From Osmia lignaria lignaria (taxonomy: Eukaryota > Arthropoda > Insecta > Hymenoptera > Megachilidae): DNA of 64,000 nt. A program made the translations under genes and the position numbers. Within the stretch, counting starts at the first letter, position 1; the number at the start of each line of letters is the position of its first letter. This document shows, in pieces, positions 11,097-22,106 of this stretch. The notes beneath the pieces are model-generated. The model had not been told where the DNA came from and did no database searches. It saw only the letters and a list, made by a program, of their open reading frames with translations. The stretch covers positions 1,639,501-1,703,500 of the forward strand of contig NC_135033.1 of assembly GCF_051020975.1 (NCBI RefSeq), in the 5' to 3' direction.

Positions 11097-12719
11097 ATGG
11101 GTAAACCTACAAAACATTCATCCCGTATGAGGAAGTGTCGTGCGAATGAATCAAACGACGCCACGCTATTACGTCTGTATAAAAATTGCAAAAGAAATAC
11201 AGAGGTGCGGCGTCATGAAACTATTAACGAACGCCATTCACGATTATCTGCAATGCGGAAATATATGCGTTCAAAATTATCGTGTGAAACGATAGTTGAG
11301 AAAAAACGTCGGTTAACCATAATTTATAATCGTTTACAGAACGAATCTGTCGAGGAACGGTCAAATCGATTGAGATTAATCCATAGACGCTTAGTGAACA
11401 AATCTGCTGAGGAACAATCACATAAGCTTAGATTAACCAGTAGGCGTCTAGCAAACGAATTTACTGAGGAACGATCACATAAGCTTAGATTAATCAGTAG
11501 GCGTCTAGCAAACGAATCTACTGAGGAACGATCACATAGGCATACATTAATCAGTAGGCGTCTAGCAAACGAATCTGCTGAGGAACGGTCACCTAGATTG
11601 AGATTAACCCACAAGCGTTTAGCGAACGAATCTGCTGAGGAACGATCACGTAGATTGAGATTAATTCACAGGCGTTTAGCGACCGAATTTACTGAAGAAC
11701 GATCACGTAGGCTGATATTAATCTATACGCGCTTATCCAATTAATGTATTAAAGAACGTTCACATCGTCTAATGCTCATAAAAAATCGTAATCATGAAGT
11801 ATTATTAAGTAAACATACCGAATCAAAAAGTACACGTTTAAGAAATATGCGCGAACTAGCTAAAAACCTAAAGAAAGAACGTTTCCTCCAGGAAGACAAC
11901 TTTGAATCGGCTATTAATATTTTTGCTGATGTATCGTGTGCAGTGTGTTACAAGAATTTATATCCGCAGCTACGTTACGCTTTCCACACGCATCCTTCGT
12001 CTGGTCTAATTCCTGCAAATCTAATGGAATCAAAGAAGATAACATGTTCTCGTTGCCTAAATCATCTCAAAAAACACAAAGTTCCATCAGAGGCATTCTG
12101 GGATAAAATGGAACTAATGACTGTACCTCAGGAGATAGCAGATTTATCGGAAATTGAGGAACAAATGTTGTGCAGAATAGTGCCGTTTCTTAAAATCATG
12201 AAAATTCAGAATCGCTTCAGTCAGGATTGGTGCAAAGGTCAGGTAGTCCTATTTGCCCGTGATGTGTTCGAAGTAGCCGGGCAACTTCAAGTCCAATTAA
12301 GCCAAACCGGTATAATGGTTGTAGCGGAAAGCTACGAAAATTTGGAGCGACAGCGCCAATTTAAAATAGATGTCGGAAAGCTTCGGGTAGCCTTACAATG
12401 GCTATTACAAAATAATGCTTCGTACAAAGATGACAAACCATGTTTTTCTAACATTACCAATAATATTTTCGAAATAGCTTATGTCATTGAACAGCCGGCT
12501 ATTGTAACAAAGGAAATTGAAGTTGCACGAAGAAATCCTGAACCAAATAGTAGATTTGTAAACGTTGGTCACAATGTAGCTATTTTACGAGGCACGTTTC
12601 ATCAAGCTAGCGACCGCTTCAGTATCGAATTTCGTGGTAAGCTGCAGTTGCATGTGTTGCGTTTCATTCCCTTGATCCTAGTACGTGGTGTACTAGTGAT
12701 GTCGGTTATATGGTTATAG
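11097..12719 (+). pseudogene. Helitron A ORF N-terminal half (19-aa repeats, DUF6570-like)
   Basis: ATG at 11097 follows the leader. The first ~215 codons are very basic and contain seven copies of a 19-residue unit like RLANESTEERSHKLRLISR. A TAA at 11742-11744 breaks the frame, which continues in phase to a cysteine-bearing region (CAVCYKNLYPQLRYAF ... CSRCLNHLKKHKVP) and the block CRIVPFLKIMKIQNRFSQ, matching the DUF6570 region of insect Helitron proteins. Relative to copy B a 16-base deletion at ~12640 shifts the frame; the final residues to 12719 are out of frame. Similarity continues beyond that, to ~12882. Confidence 0.85.
11340..11740 (+). repeat. 57-bp coding tandem repeat
   Basis: Seven units of 57 bases encode the 19-residue repeat; three to four related units sit at 35829-36045 in Helitron B. 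The antisense strand is open through the same repeats only because of the periodic composition. Confidence 0.85.
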
Positions 12720-12886
12720 CAGGAGATAAATATTATCGTAATTGCATTGAAGCGCGAAGTAATCCTAACCCCAACGAAATCATTGTAGACTATTTAGCCT
12801 TAACTGAATTATTGCCACATCAATCATTTAATAATAGCCGAGTCAATATTAACGTTGACTATGAAATGTCTGTAAATGGTCACATT

Positions 12887-13653
12887 TGAACGGGGCGGTC
12901 GGTTCGGTGCGCACGGCGTTGCATACGCACAGTGTGTATGGAAAAATATAGATATGTTTATTCAAACCATCGTAGACTACGTTGGGGGTACAGTAGCACA
13001 CAGTCCCGCCTGGCTGGTCGGGCGGCGGTGGATCACTGCCTCGCTAACTACAGTCAGAAGATCGTTTGGTGGTTAGCCGCGTGGAGCCGTATTCCTTAAA
13101 ACTATAGTACAGGACTTGTATACTACGGTCGGATCCCGGTCCGTCACAGAAGGTCTCCGCGGAACTTATATCTAACCGGCCTTACATACTACTGCGATTG
13201 CTACCGCCTTACAAACTAAACGAGAGCGGACGCATGCGGGTGTGCGCTGAGCGCGAGCGCGAACGCGAACAAATCAGCGAAAGCGCCGAGACAGTATCGT
13301 TTGTCGAAATACCGGACGCAAGATTCGGGAAAAAGGATTGCGGAAACACGCACTAGCTTGGTCACCTTGAGTCAACCACGGAGATGACGAGGCTAGGCGC
13401 TTACGGCTGCTGGACCTATGGGAACTGCCAGGTCGTGGCGTAGTGCAATGCCACAGTCCGACTGCCAGAGATCTCTTCGCCAGATCACCCATGGCGTAGA
13501 GAGCTCTGGTGCTCCGGGCCGGACCTCCTAGGTAGGAGAACTCATCGATCCTCGCATCGATCGGTCCTACTTATAGTCTAATCGCGCGGGAGTGGGGATG
13601 TCGCCGCGGTGAGGGCCCGCGATGCGCGACGCCGATCCGCGGCTGTCGTCGCA
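12887..13653 (+). repeat. LTR-like insertion in Helitron A
   Basis: Comparison with Helitron B (40500-40600) shows foreign DNA from about 12882 to 13660, replacing ~65 bases of Helitron. It opens TGAACGGGGCGGTCGG and is related to the LTR at 1-426 (shared opening and a CCCGGTCCGT-CACAGAAG block). It ends near GTCGTCGCA. No target duplication is visible, and the loss of host sequence suggests a deletion at insertion or afterwards. No coding region inside. Confidence 0.6.
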
Positions 13654-13659
13654 CGTTTT

Positions 13660-15660
13660 TTCAACGGTATATGTACGGAATTCTCACTGCAAATCTTACA
13701 TCAATAGCCGTATTATGCAGCAACCAGTCGGAGACCACCTGCTATTGGCTGTTTGATTCCCACGCAAGAAGTCCAAAAGGCTATAAATCACCGTTACGGG
13801 GCGCCTCATGCTGTATGAAATTTACTACTCTTGATGTTTTACACGCCACCTTGCGTCGTGATTTGTATGCGAAAGATGGCAACAGTAATGTGTTAAATAT
13901 CTACTCATTAACACCTGTAACAATTGTACCTGAAAGAAATAGATCTTCACTGGTAGAAAGAATGCAACATCTATCAGTTGTAACCCCACGAAAAGAATCC
14001 GACGAAACATGAATTATTTTCGAAACAAGCTTGTTACGTTCGATTGATGAAGGTGTTCCCAATATCGATAATATCGTCTCTGTCAGTAATAATAATAATA
14101 ACGCAGAAAATGACCCGATACAACTGGCGAATATACATAGAAAAACAGCGCTCCCTTTAAACCTAGAGAGGGGGAGAAGAAATGAAGAACTGTGTTAGTT
14201 CTTCCTGTTTCCGGATGGAAAAAATGGATTCAGAGAGCATTGAAACATCCCAATAACACCATTCGATTACTTCCAAGCACGTATTCTGAGCAATGACAAA
14301 TGGTTCCAACGAACAGATTATCTGTTCTTCGCAATATGTGTGGTTGAATATTACCGCGCAAAAGCTAGCATTTCAGTGGCATGTAGAATGCACCAAGGTG
14401 AATGTACTCCAGAGGGATTAGTAGACAACATACATCTCACGCTGAGAAACATAAGAAGATCGGCATCATACTGGAAACACTGCTGTTCGGAATTAATCGC
14501 CATGGTCCAAAGTCTTGGACCGCCCGCATGGTTTGCTACGTTCTCTTGTAATGATCTAAATTGGCCAGATATGTTGAAGGGATTACTACTACCCGAAGGC
14601 CAATCAACGACCGAACTTGAAAACCTAACGTCTGCAGATGGATTACAGTTGGTTCAGAGACACCCGGTGGTTATTGCAAGACAATTGACGTTACGTGTAA
14701 ACGCGTTAATGCAGTACTTAAAAAACTCGCGTTGCTTAGGCAGCGTTTTTACCGATTTTTGGTATAGAATTGAATTTCAAAATAGGGGAAGCCCACATTT
14801 GCACATGCTTATTTGGTGTGCAAACGTACCTGGTTTCCTAACTAACGAAGGCCGAAACGTTATTGAGAAAGTTGCCTCTTGTTCATTGGAAGTCGAAAAT
14901 CACGATATGAACGATATAGTTCAAAAAGTCCAAATTCATAATCATTCTCATACATGTTACAAAAATCGTAGAAATCATTTTTGTTGATTTGGATTCCCCA
15001 GACCGATAAGTGAAAGAACGATGTGCTTAGGTCCAGATGACACACTTGCCCGCAACGGGCGTTTCTGCGTACTTAAAAGAACCGCAAATGAAGTTATGGT
15101 GAATAATTACAACCCAACTCTTTTAAAGCGTTGGGAAGCAAGCATGGATGTTCATCCATGCGAAAATGTTACAGCCGTCGCATATTGTATTGCTTAATAC
15201 GCAAGTAAATGTGAGCCGCAGGACACAGGAAATATTATTAAAGAAGTCGTTTTACGAGCAATTATGCCATCTGCTTCTAAAAATGAGCTCGCGAAAAGCT
15301 GTATTTATAAACAGCTGTCGGCCTGAGCAGAGATATAGAATTCTGCGATTTGAAGAAAATGGAACATCATTTTTCAATAACATATTCGATTGTTACATAA
15401 AGAGGTCGGACAACCTTGGGAACTTGAGTTTAACCGAATTTGCTGTCTGATATGAAACAGTTTCAAGTGAAATGTGGACAGAAGAGGATGTGGACGCAGA
15501 ACTTAGAAATGACGATGAAGAAATTTCGAGATCGAAGTTTATAAAATTGAAGGATAATAACCGAATGCGAATAAGAAATAAACCAGCTGTACTCCGCCAC
15601 TGATATTATACCCTGAACAGTGATAGAGAAGGACACTTCTATAACTTAATAGTGTGTCAC
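13660..15660 (+). pseudogene. Helitron A Rep (HUH endonuclease) region
   Basis: Three blocks: 13671-14012 (HARSPKGYKSPLRGASCCMK ..., the region before Rep), 14178-14987 (Helitron_like_N: VEYYRAKASISVACRMHQGE ... FWYRIEFQNRGSPHLHMLIW, with the HxH metal motif HLH at ~14793) and 15000-15660. The region that should hold the two catalytic tyrosines reads AYCIA, stop, YASK at ~15169-15200: one Tyr is Cys and a TAA follows. Several further stops and frameshifts. The intact protein nicks and joins single-stranded ends in rolling-circle transposition; this copy cannot. Confidence 0.87.
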
Positions 15661-16317
15661 TGCTCACGCGTTTCGTCGCCGTGAGAAAGAAGGCGATTGG
15701 AAAACTCGGTGATTTTAAAGAGGTGCCGGACGTTAGGACGATGCGGTTATCAAGAAAGAGCCGGCGTTGGTTCCAAAGAACTAAATGTATTTAACCTCGT
15801 TTTCGACGGTTGTACAAGTTTGAGAAAGGCTTAATTCTAAGTTTAATAAAATAAAGAACTTTAAGGGCGATTTTATTTCTGTCCGCGTATTCCCGAACAG
15901 AAAGTTCGGAATTTCGGCGAAAGGCGAAGCGCGATGTTTCGGCGACCGAAGACTGATTAAGAATCAAAGTTAAGCGGTTAAAATCAACCCGCTTAAATAT
16001 TGAGGAGTCCCCTTTGTTCCAGGGGCCGCCCGTCACCTCTCCGCCGAACTCGTCATGCTCCGTCGGCCAGCCGAGTCGGCGAAACGGTAGCGAGGCGACA
16101 TGTAAACACCTGGTACAAAGGGGAAGACTGTTACGTTATTATGGAACGGTTTAGATTCTAAATAGGGCCTATTAATAGATAACCAAATTGGTTTATGGTA
16201 GTCTATTTATGGAATCCATAAGCGTTTAGAAGTCTTTAAAGGTGTGTTGAGAACCTTAACCGTTCTAAACTAAGTAAACGACTTTTAAATTTGAAATGTT
16301 CGGTTTTCGCTCGAACA
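15661..16317. mobile_element. Solo LTR, 657 bp, in Helitron A
   Basis: Bounded by TG and CA (TGCTCACGCG ... TCGAACA) and flanked by a perfect 5-bp duplication GTCAC at 15656-15660 and 16318-16322. Taking it out joins the Helitron sequence exactly as in copies B and C (GTGTGTCACATTCC). No internal coding region, so LTR-LTR recombination has removed it. A CTCACG...CGTGAG inverted repeat lies at its left edge. Confidence 0.85.
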
Positions 16318-17616
16318 GTCACATTCCATTTCGTGATGAAAGTACATTTATGTCCGAAAACGAATCTTCGGAACCATGTTTTCTTCGACGGCAACACGAG
16401 TTGAAACCTATGTTGGGTAACGCAAGTGTCGAACAACTTACTCACGCAGAGCAAATTATTGAAGCGGCGCTCGCCCAGGCTGTTGCTTTGAATGTTGTAC
16501 ATAAAGAGGAAACTAATGAACATTTAAGTGATGCAGTCAGAATTCATGCCGACGAAACAATATATTATGATCAAGGTGATTTATATGAAGATCAACAGCA
16601 AGAAACAATTGCAATGCCAGAATACGTGTTCCTTAATAGTATTCGAAGTATTAATATTCAACAAAAAGACTTATTTAAATCAGTTTACGCAGTAATTGAG
16701 AAAAATGTTTAAAAAATGATGATGAAAATACGGAACAAATGTTGCTTTTTATTACCTGAGGCGCTGGTAGTGGCAAGTCGTTTATTTTAAAATTACTTGT
16801 TGAACACGTTAAACGCTGCTATAATCCTACAGTTGATACGATGATAAAACCATCTTTCATTGAAGTAGCGTCTTTGACTGGCGTCGCCGCCCGTGAAATA
16901 TTCGGAAAAACTCTGCATTCCTTGTTCTCGTTGCCTTTTGAAAAAGGTACTGTAATGACATATCGACGACTGATAGGACAGAAGCTCGAACAGGAGAGAC
17001 GAAAGTGGCGTCATACAAGGTGATTGATTATCGACGAGATATCAATGGTACCTTATGAGAATTTGCGAATAATTCATTTAAGATTGCAAGAATTCAAAAC
17101 AAATGATAAACTATTTGGTGGCGTAAATGTTCTTCTCTTTGGCCATATCATGCAGTTGCCCCCAGTGAAAAGACACTGGTGTTTTGTACAGCCACATTGG
17201 TGTACTGCCGAAATTAATTCATGGCGCCAATTTACATTCTGCGAACTTACCATTAATATGCGACAAAAAGATGACGTTGAGTTTATCGACTTACCGAATA
17301 TCCTTCGGTTTGGGGAAGTGACAACTTCTCAACTACAAATATTATGCGAACGAATAGGAGTTCTCCTAATCGGAGAGTTTGAGGATGGTGCAGCAGTAAG
17401 GATATTCCCAGCGATAAAATTAGTGGATGAATATAATTCAAAACTGACTGATGAATTAGCAAAATCACATCGAATGTACGTCATTGATTCTTCAGACTAG
17501 TCCCGTGAGGGAGCTACATATGGAAAAAGGCATACCAGAAAATGTCATACCTGTAAATATAAATAATCGTGACGGACTGTTACATACAATAACATTAACT
17601 GAGGGATCGCGAATTT
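16318..17616 (+). pseudogene. Helitron A PIF1-like helicase
   Basis: Continues the Helitron protein after the solo LTR. Walker A is at ~16760: the frame reads IT, stop, GAGSGKSF, where copy B has ITGGAGSSKSF, so a GGA codon became TGA. Walker B LIIDEISM is at ~17024-17047, also just after a TGA (Trp in copy B). IMQLPP and INMRQ (motifs III and IV) follow. The C-terminal half is lost: after EGSRI at ~17605 the sequence switches to a non-helicase segment. SF1B helicase, which unwinds DNA for transposition. Confidence 0.87.
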
Positions 17617-18130
17617 TTTTATCCGACTTCGAAAAGGAAGAGGATACCCAATTCGATGTGTATATATTTTTTTTTTATATATGTTCACTGATTACGCCAA
17701 GACAAATGGGCCAGTCGGAGCGAAAATATTTGCGTCTTGTAGAGTACATCTGCCGATTGGTCCCGCAAAAACATTTTTGTATTTTTTCATTCCTAACGAC
17801 TTTTATCGCAAAAAACGTAATACCTTATTTATATCTTTCAGCGTTTACGCTGCAGGAAATATAGCGATTGCGATGAAACCTTTCACATTTAGTAGGATGT
17901 ATATCCGCGATGATCCCACTTGCAAAAATTTATGGAATTTGTAAATAACTACTGTTGTAGCAAAAAATCTATTCCTTCATGTGACTCTGCAAGGAATGTA
18001 TCGTTCGCGATGATACCTTTCATATTTAGTAGGATATACAGGGTATCACGCGGTTACCCCGACAGCCGAAGAGGGATGATTGCTAAGGTGATTCTAAACA
18101 ACTTTTTCCTTTGCCCAAATGTTGGTTAAG
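17617..18130 (+). repeat. Helitron-associated repeated segment (copy 1)
   Basis: Starts ATCCGACTTCGAAAAGG and runs through a poly-T tract and GATTACGCCAAGA. The first ~240 bases match 31386-31630 and the first ~40 match, inverted, 43858-43898. At all three places it abuts or lies next to a Helitron copy, at different break points. From ~18020 a CAGGGTATCACGCGG block leads into the 169-bp satellite. Non-coding. Confidence 0.65.
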
Positions 18131-19117
18131 GCTTGGTCTTCGAATTATTAACAAAAAACACCGACCAATCCAAGCGCTGCAAATATCTCGGAAACGGTGC
18201 GAAATATGGCAAAATGTTAAGAGACCTTTTTTGTAGAAAATTAAGTTTCCTACTATCTATGTTGTATGACATTTTTTCATCAGATGCGTAGTTTTCGAGA
18301 TATATCGAGATATTTAAAAGTTCCGACGCCGTACCCACAGTATAAAGGCGAATATCTCGGAAACGGTGCGAGCTATGGCAAAATGTTAAGAGAGCTTTTT
18401 TGTAGGAAATTCAGTTTTCTACTATTTATGTTCTATGACATTTTTTGATCAGACGCGTAGTTTTCGAGATATATCGAGATATTTAAAAGTTCCGACGCCG
18501 TACCCACAGTATAAAGGCGAATATCTCGGAAACGGTGCGAGCTATGGCAAAATGTTAAGAGAGCTTTTTTGTAGGAAATTAAGTTTCCTACCATTCATGT
18601 TCTATGACATTTTTTGATCAGATGCGTAGTTTTAGAGATATATCGAGATATTTAAAAGTTCCGAAGCCGCACCAACATAATAAAGATACAGAAACACCGT
18701 GGCCCCTTTCATTGAGATAACTCTGCACTACTGCGAGCTGCTAACGCCACTTCCAGCTTAGCTGTGCAGAAGAAAAACAACAAGAAGAAGAAATATCTCG
18801 GCATATGTCCGTGAGGCACCGTTCCTTGAGGTAAATCTGCAAATATCTCGGAAACGGTGCGAGCTATGGCAAAATGGTAAGAGACCTATTTTGTGGGAAA
18901 TTAGGTTTCCTACCATTCATGTTCTATGACATTTTTTGATCAGATGCGTAGTATTTGTGATATATCGAGATATTTAAAAGTTCCGAAGCCGCACCAACAT
19001 AAAGATACAGAAACACCGTGGCCCCTTTCTTTGAGATAACTCTGCACTATTCTAAGCAGTATTCGCAATTGCGTGCTGTAAATGCCACTTCCAGCGCAGC
19101 TGTGTAGAAGAAGAACA
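18131..19117 (+). repeat. 169/338-bp satellite, left part
   Basis: The motif AATATCTCGGAAACGGTGCG recurs at 18182, 18351, 18520 and 18842: two 169-base steps, then 322. Longer units contain an additional half with ACACCGTGGCCCC and AGAAGAAGAACAAC. After removing the LINE the next copy is 337 bases away (24734) and then 341 (25075), so the long unit is about twice the short one: a higher-order pattern. Confidence 0.85.
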
Positions 19118-19233
19118 GTAGTAGTAGTAGTAGTGGTAGTAGTAGTAGTAGAAGTAGCGGGTGGGAAAATGGGATACCCTAAAGTCACCTAGATCTAAGA
19201 GTTCTTTTGTGACATCCCGCTGGTTTATTGGGT

Positions 19234-19584
19234 TCATTCGATAAGGCCCAGCCCGATATTCGCTACCAGGCCGCAAAGGCTACTCATCTTAGCCCCCTTT
19301 AGATCACTGGGTCGGAGGAACATCGTACCCCAGATTCTGTATCTTTTCAGAGCTAGGACAGGACATCGGCATAGTATATGTTTGCTGTCCTCTTTCTCTT
19401 CTCCACATAGCCGGCAATTTATTTGCTCAGCTAGGTCGAGTTTGTGTAAATGTGCCCTTAGTGTTATGTGGCCGGTGAGGAGGCCTATACAGGTCCTTAT
19501 TTTTGTTCTGCTCATGGCCAAGAGCTCCTTGGTTCTGCTGGCTAATGGTTGTTGTATCAAGAGTTTTGCCTGGCGGCAGCCCAT
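19234..19584 (-). pseudogene. LINE ORF2 C-terminal CCHC domain
   Basis: GCRQAKLLI then CRLCGEEKEDSKHILCRC, a C-x2-C-x8-H-x4-C motif typical of LINE ORF2 C-termini. The frame differs from the RNase H piece, with a shift in the ~20 bases between them. The stop at 19234 is probably the natural end, ~115 bases before the (TAC)n tail. Confidence 0.8.
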
Positions 19585-19601
19585 TGCTTCCGTCCAGGAG
19601 G

Positions 19602-20261
19602 TTAGGTGTTGCCTTTCCAGGCTTTCCTTGATGTGTTTTTTCCCAAGGACAAAGGGGACACCGACTGTTGAACCGGGCTCTCAAGGGTGCCCACTTTTGC
19701 CAGACCGTCGGCTATCTCATTGCCCTGTACACCTTGGTGTCCAGGGGTCCATATGAGGGTGATTTTGTTCAGCTTGCTGAGTTGTGATAATGCTTGCATG
19801 TCTTCCCAGACGGTGGAAGATTCCGTGCTGGTCTTTGCAAGGGCGTTTATGGCTGCTCTGCTGACTGAGCAGATGCAGATCTTTCTGTACTTAACTCCTA
19901 ATGAGATCTGTAGTTTTGCGCATTCTGAGATTGCTAGAACCTCAGCTTGGAAGACCGTGGCTAGTTCCCCCAGAGAGAAGCTAGTACTGTGTCCCATCTT
20001 CGGGTCACGGAAACCTGCTCCGAAGCGGTTGTTGTTTCCTGAGCCATCCGTGTACCAGATGTCAGTGCCCAGGTTGTTCGGAAATCCCGGTTTCTTCCAG
20101 TCGTTCCTAGCTGGTATAAGGACCTTGAAGGTGCTTTGTAGCTGGTACTTCCTGGGGATTCTATCTTGCGTAAATGTGAATGGGGGTTTGTGTAAGAACT
20201 CCAGTGCCGTGTGCCCGTTACTCTTCCGTGTTGCCGGGTGCTCATCCACTCCCCCAGACAT
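19602..20261 (-). pseudogene. LINE ORF2: RNase H domain, catalytic Asp lost
   Basis: IWYTDGSGNNNRFGAGF holds the first Asp, VFQAEVLAISECA the Glu, and GHQGVQGNEIADGLAK the last Asp. The third acidic position, normally SDS before RAAI, is SVS here (GTC for GAC), so the active site is broken by a point mutation. RNase H in LOA/I LINEs removes the template RNA during integration. Confidence 0.87.
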
Positions 20262-22106
20262 TGTAGTCTGTATGCTGAGAGTTTGGCGAAGCTAGTTATA
20301 ACGTGCTCAAGGCGGGAACACCCTAAGGCCACTTGCAGTGCGGCTGTGGGTGTAGTTCTCATGGAACCTATAATAGCTCTCAGGTAACTTCCCTGGAGGC
20401 TTTTTAGTAGGTTCCTTGTTTCTTTTTTCTTTGTTCTGGGCCACCATACTATCGCGGCATAGGTTAGTCGCGGTAGTAGGATGGGTTTATAAACCCATAG
20501 GGCAATGCTGGGCTTGAAGCCCCAGGTCTTTCCTAGAGCCCTTCTGCATGCCCATAGGGATGTGTAGAAGTTTTTCCTCTTTATATCAAGGTGCATCTTC
20601 CAGCTGAGTTTGAAGTCAAGATATACTCTCAGGTACTTTACCGAGGAAGTGTATGGAAGATCCTTACCCCACAGATTCAGACAGTCAATGGGTTCCGGTT
20701 TGTATTTTCTGGTGAAGATTATAGCCGAGGTCTTTGAGGGATTTACCGTTAGTCCCGTAGCTTCACACCAGTTTTGAATGATCTTAAGTGCTTCTGTCAT
20801 GCGCTCCTTAAGGATGGATAGGAAGCTCCCTCTGATCAGAACGGCAATGTCATCTGCGTATCCGAAGATGAGAAAGCCTGCTGTTTGTAGACTTATCAGG
20901 AGTTCGTCTATTACTAGGCACCACAGGACTGCCGTTCAACATGCTTTGGATCCAATCCAGCAAGGTTTCGGGGATGTTTCGGGTATTAGTGCTTCCCGTA
21001 TTGTTTGATATGAGGTGTTATCAAAGGCTCCCTCAATATCTAGAAACACTCCCAGGGCGTAGCCCTTAGCCTCTAGCTGTGATTCCACTTTGCACACAAG
21101 GTGGTGTAGGGCTGTGTCTGTCGACCGTCCCTCCCTATAGGCATATTGTGAAGTGGCCAGAGGCTTTAGGGTTAACGGGCCTGTCCTGAGATAGCGATCA
21201 ACCAACCTTTCCAGCGTTTTAAGGAGGAAAGAGGTGAGGCTGATGGGTCTAAAATCCTTTGCCCGGATGTGTTCGTTCTTTCCGGTTTGGGAATGAATAC
21301 TATCTTGGTGTTCCCCCAAACCTGAGGGACGTGTCTGAGGGCTATGCTAGCCCTGAGAATTTTTGTCAGAGGGCCTATTAAGACATTTAGACCCTCTTGT
21401 AATAGTGCTGGAAAGATTCCATCCGGTCCAGGTGCCTTGTATGGGCGGAAGGTTTTGATCGCCCATTCTATGTCCCTGGGTTGTGCAATTTTGTTTGCCA
21501 AGGGCCAGTCCCGGGGCTTGTAGGAGTTCCCGGTTCCTGTGCTGTGGCAGTTAATTGTAGGTGTTGTTTCTTGGAAGCCCGGAAAGTGGGTTTCCAAGAG
21601 GTGTTTTAGCGTATGTGATTCGCTGCTGGTAAACTCCTCATTTGGGAGTTGCAAGCAGTTAAGCTGGGCTCGATGATCCGAGGATAGAATTCTGCATAGC
21701 CTGGAGGCCTCTGGGGTTTCCTCTATGCTTCCACAGAAATCTCTCCAGCCTTTCCGTTTGGCTTTTACTATGGCCTTGCTGCATTTTCTCTGGGAGCTTC
21801 TATAGATCTCCCAGTGTACAGCAAGTCCAGTGTTCCTTGCCTTATTAAAACTCTTTCTGGTCTCAGTCTTGAGTGTGGCTAACTCGGGAGTCCACCACGG
21901 TACTCGAGACGATCCCGTCTTAGGTTTTAATGGGCAGTTTGCTTCGTAGGCGTCTGTGATGGCATTGCCTAGACAGAGCGCCGATGTGTCCAGGTCTTCC
22001 CTGGTATGGAACCTGGTTGGGATGTTCTTGATAGTGGCATTGAGATCTGCTCTGTATTCATCCCAGTTGGTGCGTCTTGGGTTGCGAGTCCAAGTGGTGA
22101 CGACTT
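20262..22106 (-). pseudogene. LINE ORF2: reverse transcriptase
   Basis: Linker WDEYRADLNATIKNIP (~22060), then KAPGPDGIFPALLQEG (~21430), FRPISLTSFLLKTLERLVD (~21230), VFLDIEGAFDNTSY (first Asp, ~21030), FGYADDIAVLI (YADD, ~20850) and SKTSAIIFTRKYKP. Pieces lie in at least three frames (shifts near 21655, ~21260 and ~20930), so no functional polypeptide is possible. Confidence 0.88.

Larger units (their letters stand above)
10781..17616 (+). mobile_element. Helitron A, degraded, with two LTR insertions
   Basis: Rolling-circle transposon: a leader minisatellite, ORF with 19-residue repeats and a DUF6570-like region, a Rep (HUH) endonuclease region and a PIF1-type helicase, in the canonical order. 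It is interrupted by LTR sequences at 12887-13653 and 15661-16317 and by numerous stops and frameshifts. It breaks off inside the helicase after ATCGCGAAT (~17610), where the repeated segment 17617-18130 begins. A CTRR 3' terminus with hairpin was not found. Helitron B (34880-43898) and C (31750-33190) belong to the same family. Confidence 0.9.

Noticed and set aside
11324..11614. Antisense frame rich in DRSSVDSFARRLLIN repeats
   Set aside because: Antisense of the 57-bp Helitron repeat; open only because of repeat composition.
13274..13492. 72-codon frame in the LTR-like insertion
   Set aside because: GC-rich chance frame within a non-coding LTR; no family resemblance.
12887..13653. A clean 5-bp target duplication for this LTR
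   Set aside because: Flanks ACATT and CGTTT do not match, and ~65 bases of Helitron are missing.
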